From the NCBI RefSeq assembly GCF_000467125.1, contig NZ_BATJ01000005.1, forward strand, positions 1 through 64,000: DNA of 64,000 nt. Direction: 5' to 3'. The stretch comes from Vibrio proteolyticus NBRC 13287. GTDB lineage: Bacteria > Pseudomonadota > Gammaproteobacteria > Enterobacterales > Vibrionaceae. The notes under the pieces were generated by a model. That model was not told where the DNA came from. It made no database searches and saw only the letters and a program-made list of their open reading frames with translations. Of this stretch, positions 1-8,523 are shown in pieces (positions within the stretch are counted from its first letter, which is position 1; each line of letters opens with the position of its first letter). Both the position numbers and the translations under genes were made by a program.

Positions 1-462
1 GCACCAACTGCGCTGATCTTCTCTCGTCAGAACCTGGCGCAGCAAGCGCGTGATGCTGAGCAAGTGGCCAACATCGCCAAAGGCGGCTACATCCTGAAAG
101 ATTGCGCAGGCAAGCCTGAGCTGATTCTGATTGCGACTGGTTCGGAAGTGGAACTGGCAGTCGAAGCCGCAGCGCAACTCAGCGCCGAAGGCAAGCAAGT
201 TCGCGTGGTCTCCATGCCATCAACGGATGCCTTCGACAAACAAGACGCAGCTTACCGTGAAGCGGTACTGCCATCAGACGTCACCGCACGCATCGCTATT
301 GAAGCGGGTATCGCAGACTTCTGGTACAAGTATGTAGGCTTTGACGGTCGCATCATTGGCATGACCAGCTTCGGCGAATCTGCACCGGCAGGTGAGCTGT
401 TCAAGATGTTTGGCTTCACAACAGAAAACGTTGTGAACACAGCTAAAGAACTGCTGGCATAA
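1..462 (+). CDS. tkt: Transketolase, C-terminal part (gene starts before the window)
   Basis: The reading frame is open from base 1 and ends in TAA at 460-462, giving the last ~153 residues of a transketolase. This thiamine-diphosphate enzyme moves two-carbon units in the non-oxidative pentose phosphate pathway in the cytoplasm. The visible part is the C-terminal domain: a [12 protein letters not shown] strand-loop, a [13 protein letters not shown] segment and a final [19 protein letters not shown] segment are characteristic of bacterial transketolases. The catalytic and cofactor domains lie outside the window. A strong terminator follows 17 bases later. Identification is firm; which of the two transketolases often present in vibrios this is cannot be told. 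Confidence 0.93.
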   Translation, partial: APTALIFSRQNLAQQARDAEQVANIAKGGYILKDCAGKPELILIATGSEVELAVEAAAQLSAEGKQVRVVSMPSTDAFDKQDAAYREAVLPSDVTARIAIEAGIADFWYKYVGFDGRIIGMTSFGESAPAGELFKMFGFTTENVVNTAKELLA

Positions 463-478
463 TCGTCAATAATTAAAC

Positions 479-508
479 AAAGCCCTGCTCATTGAGCAGG
501 GCTTTTTT
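479..508 (+). terminator. Rho-independent terminator of tkt
   Basis: A perfect 10-bp stem (AGCCCTGCTC, three-base loop, complement) is followed by six T residues, directly after the transketolase stop. Confidence 0.92.
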
Positions 509-844
509 GTACGATAAAAGATTACCGTCAGCCACATTCCCCCGAGAAAGACATCAGCGTATCCGCAAACCTTTAGTAGAAAAATTCTCGCGTTGATTCA
601 AAGAAAAGCGCAAGCGGATCCTTGTCTTTCTCTGAACGCCTTCAGGCAGCGGTAAATAGACGCTGGCTTCGTTTTTTGGAGTCTCTGTCTAAAACAGAGA
701 GGCGTTACCGGTATTGCCATTCGATGGCTTCCATTAACCTAACGACATTCTCGATAACTACTTTATTAAAAGGCGCCATTGCAGAGTTTGAAGCGCTTTA
801 CTGAACCATGCCATCCACACGCGATACTTCAGCGCACATTGGCT
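509..844. other. Intergenic region without a supported gene
   Basis: About 340 bases between the tkt terminator and the chemoreceptor terminator. Short open frames exist, but none has a ribosome-binding site or a recognisable protein. A small hairpin (TCTCTGT, AAA-type loop, ACAGAGA) sits near 684-703 without a T-run. I see no RNA gene or repeat. Confidence 0.6.
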
Positions 845-879
845 GGTAAAACAATCCCCGCCGGTGAGCGGAGATTGTC
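845..879 (-). terminator. Terminator of the PAS chemoreceptor gene
   Basis: Read on the minus strand, a 12-bp stem with G-U pairs (GACAATCTCCGC paired with GCGGGGATTGTT) is followed by TTTTA just after the stop at 887. The loop is short. Confidence 0.75.
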
Positions 880-886
880 AGCTTTA

Positions 887-2449
887 TTAGCGTTCTTCAA
901 ATCGATACGCCAGTTGTCTGAATTCATCCACATGAGACTTCAGCGACTGACTGCTGTGTTCGACCTGACTGGTTGCGGCCAGATTCTGCTCGGCGGCAGA
1001 CGCAATTGAGTGAATATGCTGATTCACTTCTTCTGACAATTGGCGTTGTTTAGCCGCAGTTGCGTCGACGTCTGTCATTAGGTCACTCATGGATTGCATC
1101 ATCTGCTCTACTTCCGCCAATCGCAGTGAGCTCTGGTCAGCGATGGTGCCACATTTATCCGTCTGCTCTTTATTGGCGAGAATATCACCTTGCCATTGCT
1201 GAATGGTCGCCAGCATTTCATCGATACTGCTTTTTATCTGGAGAGTGGCATTTTGCGTTCGTCCCGACAGTGCACGGACTTCATCAGCCACCACTGCGAA
1301 GCCTCTTCCCTGCTCTCCCGCCCGCGCAGCTTCAATCGCCGCGTTTAGCGCCAGCAGGTTAGTTTGTTCCGCAATGCCACCAATTTCTTCCATCAACTGG
1401 CTGACGTTCTGCGCTTTGTCACTCAGCTGATACGTAGTTTGTGTCGCTTTCTCAGCTTGTTCACTCAGCAGATCGAGGTTTTGTTGCGTCAGGTCGATGG
1501 TCTCTTTCGCCTGCGCACAACTGTTGAGTGTTTCGCCAATCAGAGTATGAGCATTATGAGAGCTATCAGAAACGGTGTTCGCAGAACTTTGCATCTCTTC
1601 TGTCGCATCACGTACCTGCCGAATGTCTTTGACCTGTTGATTCAGTGCCTGAGAGACTTCTGATGTGGTGTCACTCAGTTCATCCGCCATGGATTGTAGC
1701 GGCAAAGCAGAATCGGTCATCCGGCCCAGCACCGTGCGCATACGGGCTGACGACATCTTCAGATGGTAATCGGCCGGAGAAAATAACTCGTCACCGGAGT
1801 AAATCAAACGGCTAATGCTGTCGTAACGGCTTTGCAGTGCTCTCAGTCTTGAAGGGGTTGAAAACAATTCCTGACGGAACAACACGGCAATCACCCCCAA
1901 AGGCAACGCGTTGAGTAACCACGGCAGCCCCCCCTCAACCGCCATCATCTGGCTGACTAAAGGCGCAGTCAGCGAGCCCAATAGAATCGCGTAGCGAACC
2001 GGATCCGGTAACTTAAGCTTAAACTGGCGTTGGCCTTTTTCCGCTGCGATCAGGCTACGATACGCCTTTGCGGCAATATTGACCCACTTGCGTTCTGGCT
2101 TAACGCGAACCGACTGATAACCCGATACCTTTCCGTTTTCGTATATTGGGGTGACATAAGCATCTACCCAATAGTAGCCGTTGCCCTTGGTTCGGTTTTT
2201 CACTATTCCACGCCAAGCGTTACCTGCTTTGAGGTGCTTCCACATGTCAGCAAACGCCGCTTTGGGCATGTCGGCGTGACGGACAATATTATGGTGTTGG
2301 CCCAGCAATTCACTTTCAGTGAACCCGGCAATACGGCAGAAGGCTTCGTTACAGTAGGTAATAACACCTTGTAAGTCTGTGGTGGAAACCAGCTGATCAG
2401 CGTCACCGACCGCCACTTCCACTCCTGATGAAGAGATATTGACTGACAT
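887..2449 (-). CDS. PAS-domain methyl-accepting chemotaxis protein, Aer-like
   Basis: A 520-residue chemoreceptor. Residues ~10-115 form a PAS domain ([20 protein letters not shown], then a [21 protein letters not shown] strand pair), as in the redox/energy sensor Aer, where PAS binds FAD. A hydrophobic stretch around 155-195 provides the membrane anchor without a large periplasmic domain. The C-terminal half is a coiled-coil signalling domain with the invariant hairpin tip ([20 protein letters not shown]) that contacts CheA/CheW. I chose the ATG at 2449; a GTG 45 bases upstream is also open but adds a segment not expected in the family. It probably senses a cytoplasmic redox or metabolic signal rather than an external ligand. 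It stands alone with its own terminator. The exact cofactor is inferred. Confidence 0.88.
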   Translation of the reverse strand: MSVNISSSGVEVAVGDADQLVSTTDLQGVITYCNEAFCRIAGFTESELLGQHHNIVRHADMPKAAFADMWKHLKAGNAWRGIVKNRTKGNGYYWVDAYVTPIYENGKVSGYQSVRVKPERKWVNIAAKAYRSLIAAEKGQRQFKLKLPDPVRYAILLGSLTAPLVSQMMAVEGGLPWLLNALPLGVIAVLFRQELFSTPSRLRALQSRYDSISRLIYSGDELFSPADYHLKMSSARMRTVLGRMTDSALPLQSMADELSDTTSEVSQALNQQVKDIRQVRDATEEMQSSANTVSDSSHNAHTLIGETLNSCAQAKETIDLTQQNLDLLSEQAEKATQTTYQLSDKAQNVSQLMEEIGGIAEQTNLLALNAAIEAARAGEQGRGFAVVADEVRALSGRTQNATLQIKSSIDEMLATIQQWQGDILANKEQTDKCGTIADQSSLRLAEVEQMMQSMSDLMTDVDATAAKQRQLSEEVNQHIHSIASAAEQNLAATSQVEHSSQSLKSHVDEFRQLAYRFEER

Positions 2450-2585
2450 TTTTATGATTGTAATCTTTATGTTGAGTAACGCGAATGTTGGCACAAGTTG
2501 CAGGGTTATTTCAAAGTATTGCGAGATCGAAACGTCTCAAACGTGAAACACGTCATCCTTTAGAGTTAGTTCGCGCCACGAAGCA

Positions 2586-2614
2586 AAAAAGCCAGCTTTA
2601 TGCTGGCTTTTATT
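2586..2614. terminator. Terminator after the OmpA-family lipoprotein gene
   Basis: A perfect stem (AAAGCCAGC ... GCTGGCTTT) with A/T runs on both sides, downstream of the stop at 2630 on the minus strand. It also lies upstream of the chemoreceptor and may work both ways. Confidence 0.85.
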
Positions 2615-2629
2615 TATATTATCAATAGG

Positions 2630-3271
2630 TTAGTTGTTCGACACTATAAAGCGAACTTCCACCCGTCGGTTACAGGAACGACCCGCCGACGTTTTGTTAG
2701 TGCAGGCTGGCACATATTCACCGTAACCACGAGTAAAAATCGACGTCTGTGAAACCTGGTTGCGCACTAAACGATCTTTGACCGCTGCCGCCCGACGTTT
2801 GGAAAGGCCATCGTTAAAATTGGCCGTTCCCGTACTGTCTGCGTGGCCATCGATCACCACGTCAATATCAGGTTGAGTGGCAAGATATCGCCCTACCAAA
2901 TCGAGCCAACTGCCTGACTCCTGAAGCACACGTGCAGAACCGGTATTGAACTTCACTGTGTTATTGAGTTTGACCATGATGTATTCACCCGGCAGCACTT
3001 CGTAATCTACCCCATTGCTGGCGAGAAAATTCTGTAGTTCGTGATAACTGTTGCTGCCATAGTTGCGAGGCTGGGGCTGGCTTGGCTGAGTGTTATACGC
3101 GCTGTAACTTCCCGTCCCTGATGTCAACGTCGGTTTGCGCCATTCAGGATGCATTAGCTCAGAGTCATTCTGCGGGGCCGTCTCCAACATGGAGCCCCAT
3201 TTTTTCACTTCCGCTGGTAACGTGCCACAACCAGCCAGCAGCAAAATAAGAGGATAAACATAATACTTCAT
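2630..3271 (-). CDS. OmpA-family peptidoglycan-binding lipoprotein
   Basis: 213 residues. It starts with a lipoprotein signal peptide whose lipobox LLAGC puts the lipidated cysteine at residue 15. The middle is a low-complexity linker rich in Ser, Gln and Pro. The C-terminal ~110 residues form an OmpA-C domain (FNTGSARVLQESG, then VVIDGHADSTGTANFN, RRAAAVKDRL, RGYGEYVPACTN, NRRVEVRF), which binds diaminopimelate in peptidoglycan. It likely tethers the outer membrane to the cell wall. It is monocistronic, with a terminator after it. The ribosome-binding site ahead of the ATG is weak. Confidence 0.85.
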   Translation of the reverse strand: MKYYVYPLILLLAGCGTLPAEVKKWGSMLETAPQNDSELMHPEWRKPTLTSGTGSYSAYNTQPSQPQPRNYGSNSYHELQNFLASNGVDYEVLPGEYIMVKLNNTVKFNTGSARVLQESGSWLDLVGRYLATQPDIDVVIDGHADSTGTANFNDGLSKRRAAAVKDRLVRNQVSQTSIFTRGYGEYVPACTNKTSAGRSCNRRVEVRFIVSNN

Positions 3272-3478
3272 GGGCTATACCGTTCACTGATATCAAACTC
3301 GATTAAGTTATCGGCTACTGTATGCAATCCTTTAGCCAGTTTTATGGAATACGCTGAAATTTGGATAAAAAATTGCCTCTGGTTACAAAAATTCGCGCTT
3401 TACTGACGGGTTACCGGTTTTAACCCGGCTCGCATACCGCTAAAATCGCACTACTTTTATTTTCTAACGATGTGAATT

Positions 3479-4108
3479 ATGAAAAAGTTTTCCGCTTACG
3501 TCATCACTCTGCTTTCATCGCTTATCTTGCTCGCAGGTTGTAGTGACGACACACAACCTATCGAGGGAAAACAGTACTCTCAGTTGCCCGCTGACCTGTC
3601 TGTGTACAAGTTGCCACAGGTAACGGAGGTGTTTTCTCTTAACTGTGGTCACTGTCGCCAAATGGAATCGATGATCCCTGAACTGGAAAAGCTGACCAAT
3701 CAGCAAATCGGCCGATTGCACGTTACCTTTAACCAAAGCGCGCAAATCGGCGCTATGATGTACTATGCGGCAGTGATGCAATTACACAAGGATCCCGATC
3801 ACACCATGATGGAGGCGCTGTTTGCGGCAGTACAAATGGGCGATGGCTCAACACTGAGTGAACGTCAGGCTGCGATCGAGAAAGTGTTCCATGAGCGTAA
3901 CCTGACAAGCCCTTACGAACTGGATGAGTCTCAGCAGAAGCTACTGTTCAGTGAAATGAAAGTGGCCGAAAATGTCTCTAAAAAGGGCGAGATTAATGCA
4001 GTGCCGACGTTCATCGTCAATGGCCAGTACTTGATCAATACCTCAGCACACCGTGACATCAACGATATCGCCAACACCATTAATTTCCTGACTCAACAAC
4101 CTGAATAA
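3479..4108 (+). CDS. DsbA-like thiol:disulfide oxidoreductase lipoprotein
   Basis: 209 residues with a thioredoxin-fold DsbA family signature. There is a lipobox LLAGC (Cys21), so the protein is probably attached to a membrane in the periplasm, unlike classical soluble DsbA. The active site is Cys56-Gly-His-Cys59, followed by RQMES. The cis-proline loop is AVPTFIVNG near residue 180. It should introduce or shuffle disulfides in exported proteins, and the many cysteine-containing exoenzymes in this window are plausible clients (inference). The FKBP gene starts 17 bases downstream, so the two are likely co-transcribed as a periplasmic folding pair. The CGHC active site differs from the CPHC of canonical DsbA. 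Confidence 0.85.
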   Translation: MKKFSAYVITLLSSLILLAGCSDDTQPIEGKQYSQLPADLSVYKLPQVTEVFSLNCGHCRQMESMIPELEKLTNQQIGRLHVTFNQSAQIGAMMYYAAVMQLHKDPDHTMMEALFAAVQMGDGSTLSERQAAIEKVFHERNLTSPYELDESQQKLLFSEMKVAENVSKKGEINAVPTFIVNGQYLINTSAHRDINDIANTINFLTQQPE

Positions 4109-4125
4109 ACAAGGAACCTGTTTCT

Positions 4126-4599
4126 ATGTCTAAGTTTGTTATTCCTATTATTGTCTTTATCCTGGCTGGTTTTTTTATCTATCGGATGTGGAACAACCAC
4201 AAAGCGGCCGACGTCAATTTTGCTGAAGGTCAGGCATTTCTGGCAGACAACAGTAAACACGAAGGTGTGAAAACCACCGATAGCGGGCTGCAATACCTGA
4301 TTCTGGAAGACGGAACCGGCACTGAGCACCCAAGCGAGAACAGCCGAGTGAAAGTGCATTATGAAGGCAAACTGCTGGATGGCACCGTATTCGACAGCTC
4401 ATACAAACGTGGAGAGCCAATTACGTTTGGCCTAAACCAGGTTATCAAAGGCTGGCAAGAAGGACTGCAACTGATGGTTGTGGGTCAGAAAATGCGTCTT
4501 TTCGTTCCGAGTACTCTGGCGTATGGCACCAAGGGGACGGGCCCGATCCCACCTTCTGCAACGCTCATTTTTGATGTCGAACTACTTGACATTGAGTAA
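4126..4599 (+). CDS. FKBP-type peptidyl-prolyl cis-trans isomerase, membrane anchored
   Basis: 157 residues. A single hydrophobic helix at residues ~4-20 anchors the protein, and a ~45-residue linker leads to one FKBP domain (about 60-157). Visible family features are VHYEGKLLDGTVFDSSY, the Trp of VIKGWQEGLQLM and the LAYG loop that shape the prolyl-binding pocket. It catalyses proline isomerisation during folding, here presumably on the periplasmic face. It follows the DsbA-like gene after 17 bases and is closed by a terminator, suggesting a two-gene folding operon. Confidence 0.88.
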   Translation: MSKFVIPIIVFILAGFFIYRMWNNHKAADVNFAEGQAFLADNSKHEGVKTTDSGLQYLILEDGTGTEHPSENSRVKVHYEGKLLDGTVFDSSYKRGEPITFGLNQVIKGWQEGLQLMVVGQKMRLFVPSTLAYGTKGTGPIPPSATLIFDVELLDIE

Positions 4600-4604
4600 A
4601 ACGA

Positions 4605-4632
4605 AAAATAGAGCCGAAAGGCTCTATTTTTA
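4605..4632. terminator. Bidirectional terminator after the FKBP gene
   Basis: A 12-bp stem (AAAAATAGAGCC, GAAA loop, complement) with A- and T-runs, after the FKBP gene and before the convergent helicase gene. Confidence 0.9.
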
Positions 4633-4683
4633 TTTCATGTGGCAACCACGGCAACAATTAACCGCTCGGCAAGCGCGTTCATC

Positions 4684-5949
4684 TCAACCAGTCATTTTCT
4701 TGCCGCGGCCGGCATGCACTTTAAACTTGGCTTTCATTTTACGTTTTTCCGCGGAGCGACTTTTCTTGCGCGGTGACTTGTCCGTGTCGACTTCTTCGAA
4801 CAAGCTCGGCTCAAATCCTTCTAACCACTCCTGTGGCAGGCGAGTGTCAAGCAAACGCTCAATCGCTTCCAGCAAATATTCTTCATCGCGACTCATCAGA
4901 GACGCCGCAAAACCAGGATGACCAGCCCGTCCCGTTCGGCCGATACGATGGACATAGTCTTCAGCTTTATAGGGCATATCAAAGTTCACCACTTGCTCCA
5001 ACTGATGAATATCCAAGCCGCGCGCAGCCACATCGGTAGCAATGAGTGCTCTGACTTTCCCTTGCTTGAAGTCATCCAACGCTTTCTGACGCGCTCCCTG
5101 GCTTTTATCACCATTGATCGACGCCGCTTTGATGCCGTCCAGTTTCAGTTCTTTGGCCAACGCATCGCTTCCCTGCTTCGTCTTGGTAAACACCAGCACT
5201 TGTTGCCAGTTGCGTGCGCCAATCAGGTACGCCAGCAGTTCCGCTTTGCGCTTTTTGTCTACCGGATACACCATTTGCTTAACGGTATCTGCAGTGCTGT
5301 TCTGCTCACTCACCTGAACTTCTACTGGCGTGTCCATTAATTTGTACGCCAGCGTTTTAATGCGCTTATCAAATGTGGCGGAAAACAATAAGGTCTGTTT
5401 GCTGTCGCTCATCCGACGTAATACGCGCTGAATATCAGGCATGAACCCCATATCCAGCATGCGATCAGCTTCATCCAGCACCAGAACCTGAGTGTTTCGT
5501 AGCGACACATTACGGCAATGCATGTGATCAAGTAGCCGCCCTGGCGTTGCGATCAGAATATCCGCACCACCACGCAAATTTTTCAGCTGTACATTCATGC
5601 TGGTTCCGCCATACGCCGTGACGATTTTCACCTCGATCCCGTTCGCGTATGCCGTTACGTTGTCGAACACCTGCTGAGCCAGTTCACGCGTGGGCACCAA
5701 TACCAGTGCAAACACGTCGTTGCTCCGTTCATCTCTGGTTGTTGGACTCTCGATCAAACGTTGCAGCAAAGGCAAGCCAAACGCCGCCGTTTTCCCCGTC
5801 CCTGTCTGCGCCCCTGCTAACACATCCTGCTCAGACAACACATGTGGTATCGCTTGAGACTGAATCTCAGTGGGTTGCTTAAAACCTAACTCGCTCAGCG
5901 TATCGCAAAGCTGAGGGCCAAGACCAAGTTGTTGAAACGGGTGAGACAT
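4684..5949 (-). CDS. rhlE: ATP-dependent RNA helicase, DEAD-box, RhlE type
   Basis: 421 residues with all core DEAD-box motifs: Q motif (GFKQPTEIQSQAI), Walker A AQTGTGKT at 47-54, PTRELA, DEAD at 159-162, SAT, the LIATDVAARGLDI motif V and HRIGRTGRAG motif VI. The C-terminal ~35 residues are very basic (KSPRKKSRSAEKRKMKAK), typical of an RNA-binding tail. Such helicases remodel rRNA and mRNA duplexes during ribosome assembly and RNA decay. Length and the start MSHPFQQLGLGPQ fit the RhlE group better than SrmB or DeaD; the exact subgroup is inferred. The ATG at 5949 has a clear AAGG site upstream. Confidence 0.85.
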   Translation of the reverse strand: MSHPFQQLGLGPQLCDTLSELGFKQPTEIQSQAIPHVLSEQDVLAGAQTGTGKTAAFGLPLLQRLIESPTTRDERSNDVFALVLVPTRELAQQVFDNVTAYANGIEVKIVTAYGGTSMNVQLKNLRGGADILIATPGRLLDHMHCRNVSLRNTQVLVLDEADRMLDMGFMPDIQRVLRRMSDSKQTLLFSATFDKRIKTLAYKLMDTPVEVQVSEQNSTADTVKQMVYPVDKKRKAELLAYLIGARNWQQVLVFTKTKQGSDALAKELKLDGIKAASINGDKSQGARQKALDDFKQGKVRALIATDVAARGLDIHQLEQVVNFDMPYKAEDYVHRIGRTGRAGHPGFAASLMSRDEEYLLEAIERLLDTRLPQEWLEGFEPSLFEEVDTDKSPRKKSRSAEKRKMKAKFKVHAGRGKKMTG

Positions 5950-5986
5950 GCAGATTACCTTTCAATTGAGCAAGCGCGGGATTCTA

Positions 5987-6568
5987 TCAGAATGCTTGGG
6001 ACTTTGCTGCGTTTAATACGTCCGGATAGAGCTCAGAAAAAATCGGTTGCAAGGTATGATAATGCCTGTCCAGATAGGCAAAGCAGTCAGATAGCGGGCC
6101 CATGCGGGGGCTGCGGCCAGACATGCGTCGCAACGCAAACTCAATATTGTCCATGTCCCGGTACGACTCAAGCCAACGCCCTTGCCACATGTTCTGGCTC
6201 ACAATAAGAAAGCGCTGCGGCAGATTGGTCACGTGCTCTCGCCGGGTCTGTTGCTCTGCTTTATGGCAAAATTGGCGCAACGACTCAGAGTGAAACTCTT
6301 CCCAGCGAGATGCCAGGCAGTGATCCCAAAAGACATCCAGTGCAATAGGGGCAAAGCGACGTGCGCTGCCGTCGAACAAAGATTTCGCGTCACTCATCAA
6401 TGGATGCTGGTCCGTGTACGAATCGACAAAACGATGCAGCATCACCCCATGAGCTATCGATGGCTGGTATTGTTTGTTTGGGTCGCCTTTCACAAAGTCC
6501 CCCAGCAAATTACCCAGTTTGCTGCTGTCACAATGGTCGGCGATGTGTAGATGCGCAAGAAAGTTCAT
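5987..6568 (-). CDS. acpH: Acyl carrier protein phosphodiesterase
   Basis: 193 residues, the usual length for AcpH, which removes the 4'-phosphopantetheine arm from holo-ACP. The N-terminus MNFLAHLHIADHC and the GNLLGDFVKGD and GVMLHRFVDSYTD segments are the conserved metal/catalytic blocks of this HD-like family. It acts in cytoplasmic fatty-acid metabolism. It lies upstream of the helicase on the same strand with a 37-base gap, so the two may be co-transcribed. Confidence 0.88.
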   Translation of the reverse strand: MNFLAHLHIADHCDSSKLGNLLGDFVKGDPNKQYQPSIAHGVMLHRFVDSYTDQHPLMSDAKSLFDGSARRFAPIALDVFWDHCLASRWEEFHSESLRQFCHKAEQQTRREHVTNLPQRFLIVSQNMWQGRWLESYRDMDNIEFALRRMSGRSPRMGPLSDCFAYLDRHYHTLQPIFSELYPDVLNAAKSQAF

Positions 6569-6603
6569 ACAGTAAAGAGATAAGAGAAGTACTTATATAA
6601 AAG

Positions 6604-6632
6604 CACAAAGCCAGTGCGTTCGCACTGGCTCT
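6604..6632 (-). terminator. Terminator of the 39-codon ORF
   Basis: A 9-bp perfect stem (GCCAGTGCG with its complement, 6610-6629) lies 28 bases past the stop of the small minus-strand ORF. On that strand it is followed by TTTGTGCTTTT. It separates the small gene from acpH. Confidence 0.75.
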
Positions 6633-6657
6633 CTCGGGTTGATGATGTCGGCCGCCG

Positions 6658-6777
6658 TTATCTGACAAGATTTTCGGCGAGTTCTTCGATGGATTCTTCG
6701 TATTCTGATAGGTCAAAGCCTATTTCCATCGCGTCTAAAAGTTCCAGACATTCATCGTTAGCGTATTGGTCGCTCAT
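6658..6777 (-). CDS. Small acidic protein of 39 residues, function unknown
   Basis: This short ORF begins at ATG 6777-6775, six bases after a near-perfect Shine-Dalgarno (AAGGAGG), and stops at TAA 6660-6658. The product is strongly acidic: about 12 Asp/Glu residues against one Arg, including the segments NDECLELLDAMEIGFDLSEY and ESIEELAENLVR, which would form an amphipathic helix. It has no signal peptide. A Rho-independent terminator follows directly, so it looks like a stand-alone gene. I do not recognise a family. Its size and charge would suit a small regulator or a protein that binds a partner, but this is speculation. The evidence for it being real is the ribosome-binding site, the intact frame and the dedicated terminator. 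Confidence 0.7.
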   Translation of the reverse strand: MSDQYANDECLELLDAMEIGFDLSEYEESIEELAENLVR

Positions 6778-6940
6778 CAGGACCTCCTTTTTACTTCGAT
6801 GTTTTCTGCAGACGTTGTACTACTCTGCAGCTCCTTTTTATACCTCTTATATGACAGTTTTTTGAAAGCGAAAAGTAAAATTGCAATCTGATTTGACGTT
6901 TGTCTCAATTAATCGATTGCCAGAGCCTCCAAACTCAACC

Positions 6941-6981
6941 TGTAAACATAAACTTACACACAGAGTAAACCAGTGCGTACA
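6941..6981 (+). promoter_or_regulatory. Tandem TyrR boxes upstream of tyrP
   Basis: Box 1, TGTAAA-CATAAA-CTTACA at 6941-6958, matches the TyrR consensus TGTAAA-N6-TTTACA with one mismatch. Box 2, AGTAAA-CCAGTG-CGTACA at 6964-6981, is weaker but keeps the conserved G and C 14 bases apart. Their centres are exactly 23 bp apart, the spacing expected for adjacent strong and weak boxes binding a TyrR hexamer. Tyrosine-dependent repression, and possibly activation by phenylalanine as known for E. coli tyrP, would follow. Confidence 0.8.
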
Positions 6982-6987
6982 TTTCTC

Positions 6988-7016
6988 TTGACCAATTTCA
7001 TAATGACCTGCAAAAT
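6988..7016 (+). promoter_or_regulatory. Probable tyrP promoter
   Basis: TTGACC (6988-6993) and CAAAAT (7011-7016) are separated by 17 bp and lie directly downstream of the weak TyrR box. The -35 matches five of six consensus bases and the -10 four of six. Its position next to the TyrR boxes is the main support. Confidence 0.5.
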
Positions 7017-7109
7017 CCTGCTATACATAATGGATTAAACTCAATTTTGAGTAAATATCAGACACAACATCTGCAATCTGATCACAACAACGTACAAAAT
7101 TATATACAT

Positions 7110-8315
7110 ATGACTCAATCAAAAATTTTCGGCAGTACACTCATCATCGCCGGTACCACCATAGGCGCTGGCATGCTCGCTCTTCCGCTGGCATCTGCGG
7201 GTATCGGCTTTACCACTTCAATCATGATCATGGTCGTACTTTGGGCTTTAATGGCCTTTACCGCATTACTGATGCTTGAGGTTCATCAATATGCCGACCA
7301 TGATGCTACGCTGCATACGCTCGCTAAACAGATTCTGGGCAAGAAAGGAAAATGGCTGGCGAGCTTTGCAATGTTATTTCTGTTTTACGCCTTGTGCGCC
7401 GCGTACATTGCCGGCGGAGGGTCGCAATTTGCGGACCGTATCAGCCAATTTACCGGCCTGACCATTTCTGGGCCTGTTGCAACGGTGGTTTTCACTATCA
7501 TCGTTGCAACCGTGGTGACGATCGGCACTGGCACGGTCGACAAAGTCAACCGTGTGCTGTTTACCTGTAAACTGATTGCAATGGTAATGGTGCTGTCGTT
7601 TCTGGCGCCAAATGTCACCGAGTCATACCTGCTGAGCATGCCCATGCAACAAGGTCTGATCGTCGCCGCTATTCCGGTGATTTTCACCTCATTTGGCTTT
7701 CACGGCAGCATTCCGGCGATTGTTAATTACCTGGATGGCGACACCCGCTCGCTGCGCAAAGTGATCCTGTTCGGTTCTGCTATTCCGTTGGTTATCTACA
7801 TTTTCTGGCAAATCGTCACTTTGGGTGTGATCAGTCAGTCGCAAATGATTCAGAATTCAGCCCTTAGCGCTTTGATTGGTAACCTGGCCCAAGCCGTCAA
7901 CAGCACCAGTCTGGCCAATATTGTCGGCGTGTTCGCCGATCTGGCTTTGCTGACTTCTTTTCTGGGTGTCAGTCTGGGATTGTTTGAATACCTCGGTGAC
8001 ATTCTGCGAAAAACCAACACCAGCTCAAGTCGTGTACCAGCATCACTGATTACCTTCCTGCCACCTCTGGGATTTGCTCTCTTCTACCCACAAGGTTTTA
8101 TCATGGCGCTGGGTTACGCTGCGATCGCACTGGCCATTCTGGCGATTTTCCTGCCCATCCTGATGGTGCGTAAAGTTCGCCAACATGAGCAGTCTGAGAG
8201 TAAATACCAGGTGTTTGGTGGGCAGCCGGCGCTAGTTATCACAGGTGCAACGGGTTTCGCCATTGTTAGCGCACAAATCTTGATTACGCTGGGTATTCTG
8301 CCTTCTCTGGGCTAA
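7110..8315 (+). CDS. tyrP: Tyrosine-specific transport protein (aromatic amino acid permease)
   Basis: A 401-residue inner-membrane protein of the aromatic amino acid permease (HAAAP) family with about 11 hydrophobic segments. The first helix carries the signature GSTLIIAGTTIGAGMLALP, and TSFGFHGSIPAIVNYL in the middle is a second family hallmark. It imports tyrosine by proton symport. I chose the ATG at 7110 because this matches the family N-terminus; an in-frame TTG at 7047 would add 21 polar residues. Neither start has a strong ribosome-binding site. The two TyrR boxes upstream independently support tyrosine transport. It is monocistronic with a strong terminator. Confidence 0.9.
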   Translation: MTQSKIFGSTLIIAGTTIGAGMLALPLASAGIGFTTSIMIMVVLWALMAFTALLMLEVHQYADHDATLHTLAKQILGKKGKWLASFAMLFLFYALCAAYIAGGGSQFADRISQFTGLTISGPVATVVFTIIVATVVTIGTGTVDKVNRVLFTCKLIAMVMVLSFLAPNVTESYLLSMPMQQGLIVAAIPVIFTSFGFHGSIPAIVNYLDGDTRSLRKVILFGSAIPLVIYIFWQIVTLGVISQSQMIQNSALSALIGNLAQAVNSTSLANIVGVFADLALLTSFLGVSLGLFEYLGDILRKTNTSSSRVPASLITFLPPLGFALFYPQGFIMALGYAAIALAILAIFLPILMVRKVRQHEQSESKYQVFGGQPALVITGATGFAIVSAQILITLGILPSLG

Positions 8316-8337
8316 CGCCCAATCACTGAGTCATCAA

Positions 8338-8369
8338 AAACGCCGGCCAAAAATGCCGGCGTTTTTTTA
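8338..8369 (+). terminator. Rho-independent terminator of tyrP
   Basis: A stem of CGCCGGC and GCCGGCG around a CAAAAAT loop, followed by seven T residues. Confidence 0.93.
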
Positions 8370-8523
8370 TGCACTCTAGCTAATATCAACCCGATCTACG
8401 TCTCATATTTGCAACGATTTACAACATATCTTTCAGATAATACTGTGGGATCGCTCATATTGGTCGATACAAGAAAGTCATAATCACACCATCTATTCAT
8501 TCATCATTTGTTGCGGAGTTCCT

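Noticed and set aside
622..1009. Small plus-strand ORFs between tkt and the chemoreceptor
   Set aside because: No ribosome-binding site, no family and partial antisense overlap with the chemoreceptor gene.
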